DNA of 36,337 bases from Acidobacteriota bacterium (GCA_029263355.1 JAJCXQ010000217.1:1-36337); one strand, 5' to 3'; positions 1 through 9,359 are shown, counted from the first letter of the stretch. Notes: generated by a model from the letters alone, not told the origin. Numbers and translations are program-made.

Positions 1-166
1 AGTATGCCCCCCTTTGCCTCGCGAGGACCCGTGCTGAGGAAGGGTCTTAGAGGTTGGGCGTGGACCTGACGCCATGGCAAGAAGAATGCACCAACCGGGG
101 CTCGAGGTCAAGAGGGCTGTAAGGCAAATAGTCGCGGTTCAGAAGATGATCAGCCCCCGGTGTGTC

Positions 167-3100
167 CTACGTCGTCAGTTTCTGGATCAGCTCCTGGATC
201 TCCGCCTTGCGTTTGGGAAAGAGGACTTCCAGGTCGCGTAGATGGTCCAGCACCGAATCGTGTTCGCGGACGGTGGATCGGTTGTAGAAAGCTCTCCGGT
301 AACCGTCTTCCGCAGCAGTAAATTCCTCACCCAACACGACGGCGCGGCTGATGGCAACGTCGGCGATCGCTGTCTCGGCCCAGAAGTCCGTAGACCCTAC
401 CGGCTGCGGGCGCTCTTTTCGAGCTTCCTGGGTTTGTTTGTCCAGCTTGTCCAACGCGTCACGCACTGCCTTGGGAAGCTTAGCGGTTTCCGGTAGTGCT
501 AGAGCAGCCATCTGGACCCACAAGGTCGTATGGTAAGGATTGTACTTCGCCTGGTCTTTGCTGCTCAGCTTCCAAGCCTGATAGTAACAATTCTCGGCCT
601 TCTTCAGACTTGCGCGCCGGCTGCTTGGGCGGAGGGTTGTCGCCCGCTTTTTCCAGTAGCTGCCGAGCAGCGCATGGCGCTCACCGGTCGGCTCGAGTCG
701 GATGAGTTTGTCCAGCCGACGCTTGGCCTTTTCGAAAAGCTTCTTTGGATCGTCCTTACAGGGATGTACCGCCGGCCATCTCGGTGAGCGTTCTTTCAGC
801 TCGATCTGACACGCCAGTCGAACTTCCATGTTGGCCAATTGTTCAACCGCGACCAGTGGCAGCTTGCCTTTCAGGGCATGCTGCTTGACCCGGCGATATG
901 CCCAGACTGCGTCCTCGTAGGCCCCAAGCTCGGCATAAGCTTTCGCCAAAACATGGTAGACCGGCGGCTTTGAGAAACGATGGAGGTGGTTCTCGTCCAG
1001 CGTCTTGACCCCATCGAAAAGCCCGGTGAGCCACTCGACCGTGGTGGCGTCGCCGGCTTTTTGCTCCAGCACTTCCAAGCGGCGGATCATCTCGCCGATG
1101 CTCGCCGGCCCGGGTTGACTGCGGGATTTGGGACGGTTGTTACTCAGCGTGAAACTGGGGTCGCCGTAACACTGATATGCCCCCCAGGTGTTGCTGCGGC
1201 CGGCGTCAGCCTGGTAGGCCGCTCGGCGCGCTGTTTGGACCGCCTCTCCGAAGGGCTCACCGCCAAGCAAGTTTTCGTAGAGGGTCTGGGCGAAGACCAG
1301 CGCTGCCCGATCATCGATGGCCCAGCCGGCAGCGACAACCGCTTTGACGCCGTTTTTCATGAGCTGCAGCGCCACGTTGGCGGCAAGCTCGTTGACCCGC
1401 TGGTCGGAAAGGCGCTCCGCGCCGGGTGAGGTGCTCGTTCGACCCACGTGACAGGCGTTGAGAAAGACGAAGTCTGGGGTTACCGACATTTGCTGGAAAT
1501 CGAGGGCAGTCAGGTGCACACCGTCGCCGATGACCAACCCGGTAGTTCCAGGCCGATTCTTTGACGGGTCGCAGCTGCATTCGGGTTTGTCCCTTTGCCT
1601 CGCTGGCTTGGCGTCAACCTCGCCGTGGGTGGCGAAGTGCAGGATGCGGTAGGGATGGCGACTGAGAGCTATCTGAATCTGGCGCCAATAGTTCCCGCTG
1701 TCGTGATCCGAGTACACTAGCGAATCGACCTGGTAATTGGAGTTTTTCAGCTGATTCGCCACCTCCAGCGCTTCCCGACGGGCTCCGGGCAGCCGGGGTA
1801 GCGTACCGACGGGCGGATCTCCGACGACGAGCGCGTGGAACCCAACTGGGTCGACGGACTTGGACCGCTTATGAGCATCGGTACGGGTCGCTCGCAGCTG
1901 ACGCAGCATGCCGGTACGCAGGGCCAACGCGTCGTCGCGACCGCGGTCGCTACGGCCCGCGAGGATCTCCCAAGGGATCGCGGCAGTGTTCTCGTCGACG
2001 AGGAGATGGAGATTGTCGGTCTCATCCAACTCCAACTTGGCGTCGTGCGGAAACAAAAGCTCGTAGAGGCTCACAGCTTCATCAACTGCGTCGGGCCGCC
2101 GGACGGACTCGCGAATCAAGGCTGCGATCTTACGATCATTGTAAGGTACCGTGAGACGGTCGACTTGAGCGCTGCGTCCGAGGCTGGTGAAGCGTAACCG
2201 TGGATAGGTCGCCCGACCCTTGCGTCTTTTCTTTTCGACGATAATCCTCGGCCACGGATCGCCGGAGTCGTTGCGCGACGGCATTCCGGGGCGGCATCCG
2301 CGGCCAGTCTCGAGGGCTTCCGGCAAGCGGAGGTCGATGCGGTCGCGAAATTTAGCTGGCAGATTGTCCCGCGTTTGCTGGGCAACCTCCGTGGCGTGGG
2401 TGGCCCGTACTTCGTAGAGCTCAATGATCTGTAGTTCCTCTAGCCGAACCCGTTCCCAGACGTCCTTTTCCGACAGGTCGATGATCGCTCGAACGACACC
2501 TTCGACGAGTGCGGCCACCGATGATTCAACGGCCAAGCCATAGCGGCCAGGGGTGCCGATGAGCACCGCGGAGAGGCCGATCGACTGCAGAGATCCCTCG
2601 AGTCGCCCAACCTCTACCGCTCTCATCGTTCTTCGAACCGCGGCTCGAGCCACCTGCCGTACCAGCTTGCTGCGAGTGAGCCCACCAAATTCACCGAGAC
2701 CAAGGACAATGCCGCCGGGTGGCTGCTGGCCTGGCGCGTCGATGAAAAGCACCTCACCGTCGATTTCGGGGTAGTCGTCCAAGGCGCGGTGCTGGCGCAG
2801 CAGGTTGTCCAGGCGTCCGTCGAGGAAGCCTTCCGCACCTTCGGGGGGGATGCCACGGTAGTGACCTACCGCGACTGGATGAGCCGCTTGTTCGAGGCTG
2901 GCATGGGTGACCCGAACCCTGAGCATCGGCCGCCTCTGTTTGCCCTGCGGGCCGGCGCCGAAGTAGTGCTGAGTCGCCTCATTGATGATTTCATCGAGCT
3001 CTTTGGACCCTCCGCCGCCTGACCTTCCGCCACGCGACAGGCCGGTCATATCCGCATCAACTTGGTTGGCAGCAAGCGGTGTCGATCGATCTTCGTCGGT

Positions 3101-5725
3101 CTCTGTTCCACGGCGAGCAAACGGGGCCGTCGCCAGCTCGGCGCTTTTACCAAGCTTCAGCAGGTTGTCGAGCTCGTCGAGCACCTTGGAGTCCTTGACC
3201 AGATCTCCGTGGGAAGACGTGCAGTAGTAGAAGCGATCGACGCCCTCGAGACGCCCTGAGGCATGGAGGACTCGTCCGTCACCCCCGTCATGGGTGCCGA
3301 AGTGGAGCTTGCCTTGGTCGATCCTCAGTCGGGCCGGTGTCCGGTGACCATCGCCAGCGACATAGACGATGCGTTCCGGGTTGTGGACCGGCTGCAGCCT
3401 GTCGTGAAAGTCCTTGGCGCGCGCCAGTAGGTCGCTCGAGATCGGCAGCGATCCCCAGGCAGACGCAGAAAAAAGTTGCTCGTGGTCGTCGTCAATGGTG
3501 AGGTGCGGTGCGGGCAGCATCTGGTAAGTGCCGGGAAAGGTGGCGATGATTTCGGCGATTTCGGTTTTGTCATGCTGGCGATCCAATAAAGCTAAGCCCT
3601 TGACCAGCAGCTCCTCGCCGAGGAACGCCAGCGGAATCGCGTAGGACCCGCGATTGGGGGTGCCGAGCATGAGGAGGCGCCCGCCCTTTTGGTGATCGTC
3701 CGGGTCGTCGATTTCGTCCCACAACCTGTCGTCAGGATCGGCGGCGAGGGCGCGGACCACCAGGCCACCCATCGAGTGGGCGACGAAGTGAACCGGCCGC
3801 TGGCCATCAGCCCACACGGTCTCGCGGATGAACTGGGCTAGCTGCTTCGCCGATTCGAAAATGTCGCCACGCCAGTCATAAGGAAAGAGGAATACTTGCC
3901 AGCGTCTGGCCAGTCGAGTGACCAACTGGGCGTAAACTGGATTGAGACCTACCGCGTTGACTTCTCGCTCTCCATGGCCGAGGGCGAGTCGGGCGAAGCC
4001 TCCCCGGTGGAGTTTGAGGGTCGATACCCAAGTTCGCGTACCCTCGACGTCGAGTAACGATCCCATGATCCCCGGTAGGACAACCACCGTGCCCAGTGGG
4101 TCGTCGCCGGGAGGAGGCTCGCTCACCGGTCCGCCGGCGATCACCGCCACCGTCTCTTCGAATTTCTTCGGCAGCTGAATCAGTGAGTTGAAAGCTGCCT
4201 GGAGTCCGTCCGAGTCTGCTTTGGCCAATAACGATTCGACGTCGGCGTTGATGTCGGCGGTCTCTGGCGGCGCCGGGGCCGGCTGGACTTCCGGCCAGTC
4301 CGGTCGCAACCAATCGTCGAGCCGCGAAGCGACTTTCGGCTGGGTCCAGAAGCCACTGTGATAGATGCCGAAGCTGGAGTCGAAGGCGATCCGCTGGTCA
4401 GCCGGAACGTGGAAGTCGCCCGAGCGTAGGAAGGCGCTGCGGGTCGGCACGATGAGGTCGTTCATGACGCCTTCGAAGACCCGGTCGAGGACCCGGTTGG
4501 CGAGTTTGAACAGCAGCTTGTCAGTCGACAAAGGCTCGAAGTTCGCCGCCATCGCCCGAAAGGGCGTGTCCTCTGGCAGAGGCAGGTGATTCAATGTCTG
4601 CAAGTACTCGCTGTCGGGGGCCATGCACCGAACGCCCTCGAGGGCGTCGTAGGCAACGTCGAGGGCAATGTCCTTGACGAGCTCGAGCACAACTTCGATC
4701 GCGTCGGAGATCGAAAAGGCGGGGAGCCATGACACAAGGTTGGTGAGACCGTTGACGAATTCGCCGAGGTGGGCAGCGTCGGCCAGCGGTGTGCCGCTGT
4801 TGGGGGTGGCGACGAAGATCAGCGATCGGATGCGGATCCGCTCGGGTCGCAGTCTCTGCGCCAGCTCGCGCGCCACCAAGCCGCCGCGGGAGTGGCTCAG
4901 CACGTCGAGCTCGAGGCTGTCGGTTTTGGATTCGTCAGAGAGCAACTCGACGAGGCGCTCGGCGTTCTTGGTGGGTGACACCGACAGACTCGGGTGATCA
5001 AAGGCGAAAACTCTCCCGTCGTAACGGTGGTTGAGATCCGCCACCCACTGGCGCTCGAAGCGTCCAAACGCTTCGTCGGTCCGGCTGGCGGTGCCATGGA
5101 TCAGAAGCAACGCCGGCCCTTGCGTGAGCTTCGTCAGGTCCGGAGCTTCGTCGTCTTTGAGGTAATAATTCTTTTCCGTGAAGGTACGCAAGCGGGTCGG
5201 CCGCAGTCGCTTTTCTGCCAGCCCGACGAGGCTGCCGACGATCGGCTTGCCGATCACTTTGAGCCCTTTGACGGCAAGGAAGCGCACCGCCTTGCGAACC
5301 AGCCTGCCGGCTAGGCCACGCTCGGTGGGCGCATCGCTGTCGACCTCGAGCTCGAACCGACGGCTGCCGGGTTGGGCAAATTCCCAATGCAGCGTACCGT
5401 CTTCCTCGACCAAAGCGACATGGCAAGTCTCACCCTCAGCAAGCTCCGGTGGTTCCAGAACAATGCGGGGCTCTCCAGCGTCCTGCAGCCCGCGCGTGCG
5501 TGACACGTCGGTCGCCTCGACCGCAAGCTCGAGGGTGGCGGCGAGTCGCAGATCGCTGCGAGCGATCGCGCTGTGTAGCACGTCGGCAGCGGTTTCGAGA
5601 CCGCTTGCACTTCGCGAAGTGGTTCCGAGAGCCGATCCACGGCTCACCGATCCGTGGGTGACGCCGCCTTCTAACTCGATCTTGACGCCGTCGATTTCGA
5701 TGGGATGTCCGGCGATTAGCTCCAT
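167..5725 (-). CDS. Giant protein: two alpha/beta hydrolases + M17-N-like domain + CHAT protease + TPR-like tail
   Basis: The 1852-residue protein starts at an ATG preceded by a strong AAGGAGGG ribosome site six bases upstream. Hydrolase 1 (about 203-470) has an IHG oxyanion loop and a nucleophile elbow SHSRGG (Ser279); Asp423 and His456 could complete its triad. Hydrolase 2 (about 543-860) is LCAT/lipase-like, with LPGIMGS near 550, elbow AHSMGG (Ser651), GGDGRV (Asp816) and SSHGD (His839). A Gly-rich linker (about 896-906) leads to a region (about 933-1110) resembling the N-terminal domain of M17 leucyl aminopeptidases, without the catalytic half. The CHAT domain (about 1290-1530) has HFATHGE (His1367) and LNACHVG (Cys1425), the caspase-like dyad. 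Helical TPR-like sequence fills 1540-1852. No signal peptide is seen, so it is probably cytoplasmic. CHAT proteases occur in conflict systems such as TPR-CHAT of type III-E CRISPR. An effector role here is inferred; substrates are unknown. Confidence 0.85.
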   Translation of the reverse strand: MELIAGHPIEIDGVKIELEGGVTHGSVSRGSALGTTSRSASGLETAADVLHSAIARSDLRLAATLELAVEATDVSRTRGLQDAGEPRIVLEPPELAEGETCHVALVEEDGTLHWEFAQPGSRRFELEVDSDAPTERGLAGRLVRKAVRFLAVKGLKVIGKPIVGSLVGLAEKRLRPTRLRTFTEKNYYLKDDEAPDLTKLTQGPALLLIHGTASRTDEAFGRFERQWVADLNHRYDGRVFAFDHPSLSVSPTKNAERLVELLSDESKTDSLELDVLSHSRGGLVARELAQRLRPERIRIRSLIFVATPNSGTPLADAAHLGEFVNGLTNLVSWLPAFSISDAIEVVLELVKDIALDVAYDALEGVRCMAPDSEYLQTLNHLPLPEDTPFRAMAANFEPLSTDKLLFKLANRVLDRVFEGVMNDLIVPTRSAFLRSGDFHVPADQRIAFDSSFGIYHSGFWTQPKVASRLDDWLRPDWPEVQPAPAPPETADINADVESLLAKADSDGLQAAFNSLIQLPKKFEETVAVIAGGPVSEPPPGDDPLGTVVVLPGIMGSLLDVEGTRTWVSTLKLHRGGFARLALGHGEREVNAVGLNPVYAQLVTRLARRWQVFLFPYDWRGDIFESAKQLAQFIRETVWADGQRPVHFVAHSMGGLVVRALAADPDDRLWDEIDDPDDHQKGGRLLMLGTPNRGSYAIPLAFLGEELLVKGLALLDRQHDKTEIAEIIATFPGTYQMLPAPHLTIDDDHEQLFSASAWGSLPISSDLLARAKDFHDRLQPVHNPERIVYVAGDGHRTPARLRIDQGKLHFGTHDGGDGRVLHASGRLEGVDRFYYCTSSHGDLVKDSKVLDELDNLLKLGKSAELATAPFARRGTETDEDRSTPLAANQVDADMTGLSRGGRSGGGGSKELDEIINEATQHYFGAGPQGKQRRPMLRVRVTHASLEQAAHPVAVGHYRGIPPEGAEGFLDGRLDNLLRQHRALDDYPEIDGEVLFIDAPGQQPPGGIVLGLGEFGGLTRSKLVRQVARAAVRRTMRAVEVGRLEGSLQSIGLSAVLIGTPGRYGLAVESSVAALVEGVVRAIIDLSEKDVWERVRLEELQIIELYEVRATHATEVAQQTRDNLPAKFRDRIDLRLPEALETGRGCRPGMPSRNDSGDPWPRIIVEKKRRKGRATYPRLRFTSLGRSAQVDRLTVPYNDRKIAALIRESVRRPDAVDEAVSLYELLFPHDAKLELDETDNLHLLVDENTAAIPWEILAGRSDRGRDDALALRTGMLRQLRATRTDAHKRSKSVDPVGFHALVVGDPPVGTLPRLPGARREALEVANQLKNSNYQVDSLVYSDHDSGNYWRQIQIALSRHPYRILHFATHGEVDAKPARQRDKPECSCDPSKNRPGTTGLVIGDGVHLTALDFQQMSVTPDFVFLNACHVGRTSTSPGAERLSDQRVNELAANVALQLMKNGVKAVVAAGWAIDDRAALVFAQTLYENLLGGEPFGEAVQTARRAAYQADAGRSNTWGAYQCYGDPSFTLSNNRPKSRSQPGPASIGEMIRRLEVLEQKAGDATTVEWLTGLFDGVKTLDENHLHRFSKPPVYHVLAKAYAELGAYEDAVWAYRRVKQHALKGKLPLVAVEQLANMEVRLACQIELKERSPRWPAVHPCKDDPKKLFEKAKRRLDKLIRLEPTGERHALLGSYWKKRATTLRPSSRRASLKKAENCYYQAWKLSSKDQAKYNPYHTTLWVQMAALALPETAKLPKAVRDALDKLDKQTQEARKERPQPVGSTDFWAETAIADVAISRAVVLGEEFTAAEDGYRRAFYNRSTVREHDSVLDHLRDLEVLFPKRKAEIQELIQKLTT

Positions 5726-5919
5726 GTCACTCCCTCCTTCCGATTCACTTTCTCAGCGAGGCAGCCACTCCACGTCCCGCTGAACATGACATCGATTCGA
5801 GTAGATTAGCATCCCGGTGGCTCTTGGCGAAACGAGCGGGCGTCGATCGGCTGCGGCCTTACCGCTGATCGGGCTCGTTCTCATCGTCGGGACAGCTCTA
5901 CAGGCACCTGGCGGGAGCG

Positions 5920-6123
5920 TTAGAGGATCCTCGTCCAGGGCACTGCCAGGATGCGGTCCGAGAGCCACCTCACCTCATCGCCGCCATGGAGCACCAGTCC
6001 TCCGATACAACTCTCCGGATACTCGTTACGAAAGGCGTGCAGACCTCGGCTATCGGACTCGCGCCCTGCCGGCAGCAGAAGGCTCTGTCCTACACCTAAC
6101 TCGCCTCCAGCGGATGCCCCCAA
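5920..6123 (-). pseudogene. C-terminal remnant of a DUF4143/AAA ATPase
   Basis: A 67-codon minus-strand frame ends in a tail with the motifs GLHAFRNEYP, GGLVLHGGDEV and DRILAVPW. This is the pattern of the C-terminal nuclease-like part of DUF4143 ATPases, where a strand giving GVVLY.GDEV and a final LALPW segment are typical. An in-frame stop lies just upstream of the first possible (TTG) start, and nothing of the AAA ATPase core is found nearby. It is therefore read as the leftover 3' end of a deleted gene. The family call rests on motif memory only. Confidence 0.5.
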
Positions 6124-6145
6124 GAGAAGCTATGGGGCTGACGGG

Positions 6146-6173
6146 TTGACATATATTGATGGGTTGCTATGCT
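6146..6173 (+). promoter_or_regulatory. Sigma-70-like promoter for the metalloprotease
   Basis: A perfect TTGACA (6146-6151) is followed after 16 bases by TATGCT (6168-6173). It points toward the metalloprotease gene and would leave a leader of about 250 bases. The surrounding DNA is locally AT-rich compared with the flanks. Confidence 0.5.
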
Positions 6174-6430
6174 TTGTGCGCAGGTCATTTGTGCGGATGA
6201 ACTGTGAAGCTGCGCCACCGCATTGTTCTAGCTGTGTCGCCAGAAGCACTCTGACTGCGTCGTTTGTCCATCTGTTCGAGTGCCGCGCAAAGTCTTCAGA
6301 TTCTCGAGGATGTGGTACGACGCTCGTTCAATCGAGACCCGACGAGTTAGCGTCTCTCGTCCCGGTCGAGATTTGTCCGTCGGCTCGAGTCGTCGAGCGT
6401 CGGGCCTAATGGCAATACAGGAGATTCGCT

Positions 6431-7942
6431 ATGAGATCGCAACAATGGAAGGCCTCTCTGCTAGCGCTGACCGTGTTCGTGGCTGCCTATCCGGCGGCCG
6501 CTCAGACGCCTGTCGATGTCCCGGAAAGCATCGTCGGGACCTCGATGCTGCCGGAAGCTCAAATCCAAGAGCGCCTGGACGAGGCGCTGTACGACTGGCA
6601 AACCTTTGATCTACCGCTCCCAGACGTGGCGGCCATGGCCCGCGAATCCGGCCGGATCAGTTTGAAGTTTGGGGCGCATCAGTTCGACCTCGAGCTCGAG
6701 CCGGTGGATCTGCGCGCCGAAGGCTATCGGGCTGTCTGGGCCGGCCAGAAGCTTCTCACCGAGAAGAGCTCGTCTCCGCTCGGGACCTATCGCGGCCAGG
6801 TGAAGAACCAGCCGGGGAGTGATGTCCGACTCCTGATCCTGCCGGATCTCCTGCAGGGACATGTCCGCACCGACGAAGGCTGGTTTTTCATCGAACCGCT
6901 GTTGAAGTTCGCCTCCGGGGAGCCGCCAGCTGAGGTCGTGTTGTTTGAAGAGGGCGACGTCCGGGAATCCGGCCGGCATCTTTGCGGCAGCGGACCGCTG
7001 GAGCATGTGCTCGACCGCTACGAGATCGACCCAGATGACCTCGCTACTTCGGGTCTCGTCACCAAGACCGGCACGTCGTTTACCGCCGACGTCGCGACTG
7101 AGGCCGACTTCGAGTACTTCCAGGTTTTCGGGGCCAACACCAATAGCCAGATCGCCAATGTCCTGAACCAGGTCAACGGCATCTACCAGGACCAGGTCAA
7201 CTTGACACTCAGGCTTGCTTTCCAGCATGTGTGGACAACGGTGAACGATCCTTACACCCAGACCGATCCCAATGGCTTGCTGAATCAGTTCCGGACTCAC
7301 TGGAGCGGCAACTTCGGGCACGTCAACCGGGATCTCACACATCTTTTTACCGGCAAGGACTTGAACGGCACGACGATCGGCATCGCCTTCGTCGGCGTCG
7401 TCTGTAACGATCCGAGCTGGTCTTATGGACTCAGTGAGAACTTCTTTTTGATGGTCAAGCTCGCCGCGCACGAGATTGGCCACAACTTCAATGGTCGGCA
7501 CGACGACGAGCTCAATCCGCCGGCCGCGACCTGCACCGGCTCCGGGCCGATTATGTGTAGCGCCCTCCAGACGAACGGTCCGGAAACTTTTTCCTTCCGT
7601 TCGAAGAACGACATCAACAATCACATCTCGAGCCGCGGAAGCTGCCTGAGCGTGACGAGCGGCCCGGTGGGGACCCCCTCTTCGATCAGCATCCAGTCGG
7701 AGAGATGTCGTGGTCTCCACACCGTGGTGTGGGCGACCTCCTCCGGTGCCACGTACTACGAGCTCTATAAATCCACCTCGGTCCACTTCTACAGCCAGAC
7801 CCTTGTTTACTCCGGCTCAGCGACCTCGCGCTGGGGAAGTCAGTCGGGTCTCTACTACCGAGTTCGAGCCTGCAACGCCTCGGGCTGCAGCGGCTACCGG
7901 GCCACGACCTCGCCAACGCGGTACTACAGCGGGTGCGCGTAA
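6431..7942 (+). CDS. Secreted reprolysin-like zinc metalloprotease with C-terminal Fn3-like domain
   Basis: The 503-residue protein has a signal peptide (about 1-25: basic start, hydrophobic core, AAAQ cleavage region). A pro-region of roughly 30-210 follows. The metalloprotease domain (about 220-408) carries HEIGHNFNGRH: zinc ligands His347, His351 and His357 with general base Glu348. The downstream IMCS (Met375) is a probable Met-turn, so the fold is a metzincin of the M12B/adamalysin type. Asn354 sits where metzincins usually have Gly. Paired cysteines around the site suggest disulfides. Residues 415-503 look like one fibronectin-III-type beta domain (YYELYKS, YYRVRAC). The start is fixed by AGGAG seven bases upstream. 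It is probably a degradative exoenzyme; its substrate cannot be told. Confidence 0.85.
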   Translation: MRSQQWKASLLALTVFVAAYPAAAQTPVDVPESIVGTSMLPEAQIQERLDEALYDWQTFDLPLPDVAAMARESGRISLKFGAHQFDLELEPVDLRAEGYRAVWAGQKLLTEKSSSPLGTYRGQVKNQPGSDVRLLILPDLLQGHVRTDEGWFFIEPLLKFASGEPPAEVVLFEEGDVRESGRHLCGSGPLEHVLDRYEIDPDDLATSGLVTKTGTSFTADVATEADFEYFQVFGANTNSQIANVLNQVNGIYQDQVNLTLRLAFQHVWTTVNDPYTQTDPNGLLNQFRTHWSGNFGHVNRDLTHLFTGKDLNGTTIGIAFVGVVCNDPSWSYGLSENFFLMVKLAAHEIGHNFNGRHDDELNPPAATCTGSGPIMCSALQTNGPETFSFRSKNDINNHISSRGSCLSVTSGPVGTPSSISIQSERCRGLHTVVWATSSGATYYELYKSTSVHFYSQTLVYSGSATSRWGSQSGLYYRVRACNASGCSGYRATTSPTRYYSGCA

Positions 7943-7960
7943 TCCGCCCTCGTACACGCT

Positions 7961-7987
7961 CCGGGCGTCCTCGCCGATGACGCCCGG
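7961..7987. terminator. Strong hairpin downstream of the metalloprotease
   Basis: CCGGGCGTC (7961-7969) and GACGCCCGG (7979-7987) form a perfect 9-bp stem with a 9-base loop. It lies 18 bases after the metalloprotease stop, between convergent genes. No U-run follows, so it is a probable but atypical terminator. Confidence 0.45.
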
Positions 7988-8000
7988 GGATCGTGCTACA

Positions 8001-8017
8001 GACACTGTCGCAGTGTC
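8001..8017. repeat. Perfect 7-bp inverted repeat (second hairpin)
   Basis: GACACTG-TCG-CAGTGTC forms a 7-bp stem with a 3-base loop, 13 bases after the previous hairpin, in the gap between convergent genes. It is either part of a double terminator or a protein-binding palindrome. Confidence 0.4.
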
Positions 8018-8119
8018 GGAAACGTTGGAAGGTGCTGTAACGGTCCGGTTTGGCTGATCTGGTACGTTTCTCGCTGCGTGAGCTCGCGGGATCCCAGGTC
8101 GACTGTTGAATGGACTCAG

Positions 8120-8311
8120 TCAGTCGTCTTTCCGGGGAGCGGCTCGCTTCGTTGGTAGACGGCCTGCGTCGCGCAGTGCGCGGCGCAGAATGAAGTCGAG
8201 CTGGCCGTTGGTGCTGCGCAGCTCGTCGTTGGCCCAAGCGCGTAGGGCGTCGAGGATTCGCGGGTCTGTTCGCAATAGGAAGGACTCGCGGGCGGTGCGC
8301 TTTTTCGCCAT
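8120..8311 (-). CDS. Small Arc-like ribbon-helix-helix protein
   Basis: The 63-residue basic protein has a short strand-forming stretch (ESFLLRTDPRI), two helices (LDALRAWANDELRS and NGQLDFILRRALRDAG) and a Lys/Arg-rich tail. This is the layout of Arc/MetJ-type ribbon-helix-helix DNA-binding proteins. It lies 83 bases downstream of the SPFH gene on the same strand. Small Arc-like proteins commonly follow SPFH genes, so co-expression is likely. It may autoregulate the pair through the palindrome at 9360-9384 (inference). No toxin partner is visible. Confidence 0.7.
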   Translation of the reverse strand: MAKKRTARESFLLRTDPRILDALRAWANDELRSTNGQLDFILRRALRDAGRLPTKRAAPRKDD

Positions 8312-8394
8312 GTTTCAGGTTCCAGTCAGGCCGGCGATCCCGTTGGCTCGTTTGGGCATCACCGGCTCGGTTCGCTGGTGCGGTCCGAAGGCAA

Positions 8395-9327
8395 CTAGTT
8401 GTAGAGCGATCCGGTGTTGATCACCGGCTGGGTGTGAGCCGAGCCGCACAACACCACCAACAGGTTCGACACCATGGTCGCACGGCGTTCGTCGTCGAGC
8501 TCGACGATCCCGTCGCTTTGCAGCTGGTCGAGAGCCATTTTCACCATACCGACCGCGCCTTCGACGATCTTGGTGCGGGCAGCGACGACGGCTTGAGCCT
8601 GCTGCCGCTGTAGCATCGCTGCGGCGATCTCGGGCGAGTACGCCAGATGGCTGATGCGTGCCTCGATGACCTCGACTCCGGCCTTGGCCAGCCGCTCCTG
8701 AATATCGTGTTGCAGCTGTTCGCAGACCTCGGTGGGGTTGCCGCGCAAGGAGACCTCATGATCTTCGCTATCATAAGGGTGGCGGCTGGCCAGCACGCGT
8801 AGGGCGGCTTCACTTTGCACCTCGACGAAGTGCTCGTAGTCGTCGACCTCGAACAATGCCTCGGCAGTATCGACGACTTTCCATACGACAACCGCCGAAA
8901 TGTCGATCGGATTACCGTCGCGATCGTTGACCTTCGAGGGGCGACCATTTGTGCGCGAGCCCTTCTCGATGACCGTGCCCACGTCGCTTTTCTTCTCGGC
9001 TGTCCGGGTCGAGCCGGTCTCGAAGTTCCGCGTCCTCAGGGACAGTTTCCTTTTTGAGAAAAAGGGGTTGACCCAGTAGAAGCCGGAAGTCTTCACCGTC
9101 CCTTTGTAGTCGCCGAAGAGCAACAGCGCACGGGCGGTGTTGGGGGGAACGGCGATGAAACCGAACAGACAGACGAAGAAAACGACGGCTGCCACCGCCA
9201 GGCTGAGGACCCGACTCTCGACGTTGGGCCCGTTCGCGGCAAAAAAGATGGCGACCACTGACCCCAACAGCATCACTGCCAAGACTACCCACCCGGAGTA
9301 GGCTCTGAAGGTTCTTTCTTTCAACAT
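8395..9327 (-). CDS. SPFH/band 7 (stomatin-prohibitin-like) membrane protein
   Basis: The 310-residue protein has two N-terminal hydrophobic segments (about 11-31 and 41-62). An SPFH domain follows, with typical stretches [30 protein letters not shown] and [12 protein letters not shown]. The helical region [40 protein letters not shown] is characteristic of the family. SPFH proteins oligomerise on membranes and organise microdomains or scaffold proteases; the role here is not known. The charged segment around 110-133 is longer than I expect for the family. The ATG is preceded by AGGAG at good spacing. The gene is followed by the ribbon-helix-helix gene and is divergent from the MmcQ/YjbR gene. 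Confidence 0.88.
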   Translation of the reverse strand: MLKERTFRAYSGWVVLAVMLLGSVVAIFFAANGPNVESRVLSLAVAAVVFFVCLFGFIAVPPNTARALLLFGDYKGTVKTSGFYWVNPFFSKRKLSLRTRNFETGSTRTAEKKSDVGTVIEKGSRTNGRPSKVNDRDGNPIDISAVVVWKVVDTAEALFEVDDYEHFVEVQSEAALRVLASRHPYDSEDHEVSLRGNPTEVCEQLQHDIQERLAKAGVEVIEARISHLAYSPEIAAAMLQRQQAQAVVAARTKIVEGAVGMVKMALDQLQSDGIVELDDERRATMVSNLLVVLCGSAHTQPVINTGSLYN

Positions 9328-9359
9328 GAATGGATCTCCTCGTCGTTTCCGTGATTGCA

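Larger units (their letters stand above)
5726..6430. other. Intergenic spacer of about 700 bp
   Basis: This stretch separates the CHAT gene (-) from the metalloprotease gene (+). It contains a short remnant resembling a DUF4143 ATPase C-terminus and a good sigma-70-like promoter, each listed separately. The remaining open frames lack recognisable similarity or plausible start signals and look like chance frames. Confidence 0.6.

Noticed and set aside
5951..6409. 152-codon plus-strand frame upstream of the metalloprotease
   Set aside because: It has no similarity or ribosome site, it spans the TTGACA promoter, and its composition looks like random translation of GC-rich DNA.
6611..7786. 391-codon minus-strand frame opposite the metalloprotease
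   Set aside because: It is antisense to a clearly conserved protease; the frame is long only because of GC-rich codon positions.
8120..8311. Toxin-antitoxin pair for the ribbon-helix-helix protein
   Set aside because: No toxin-like small gene adjoins it; its neighbour is the SPFH gene, a common association without a toxin.
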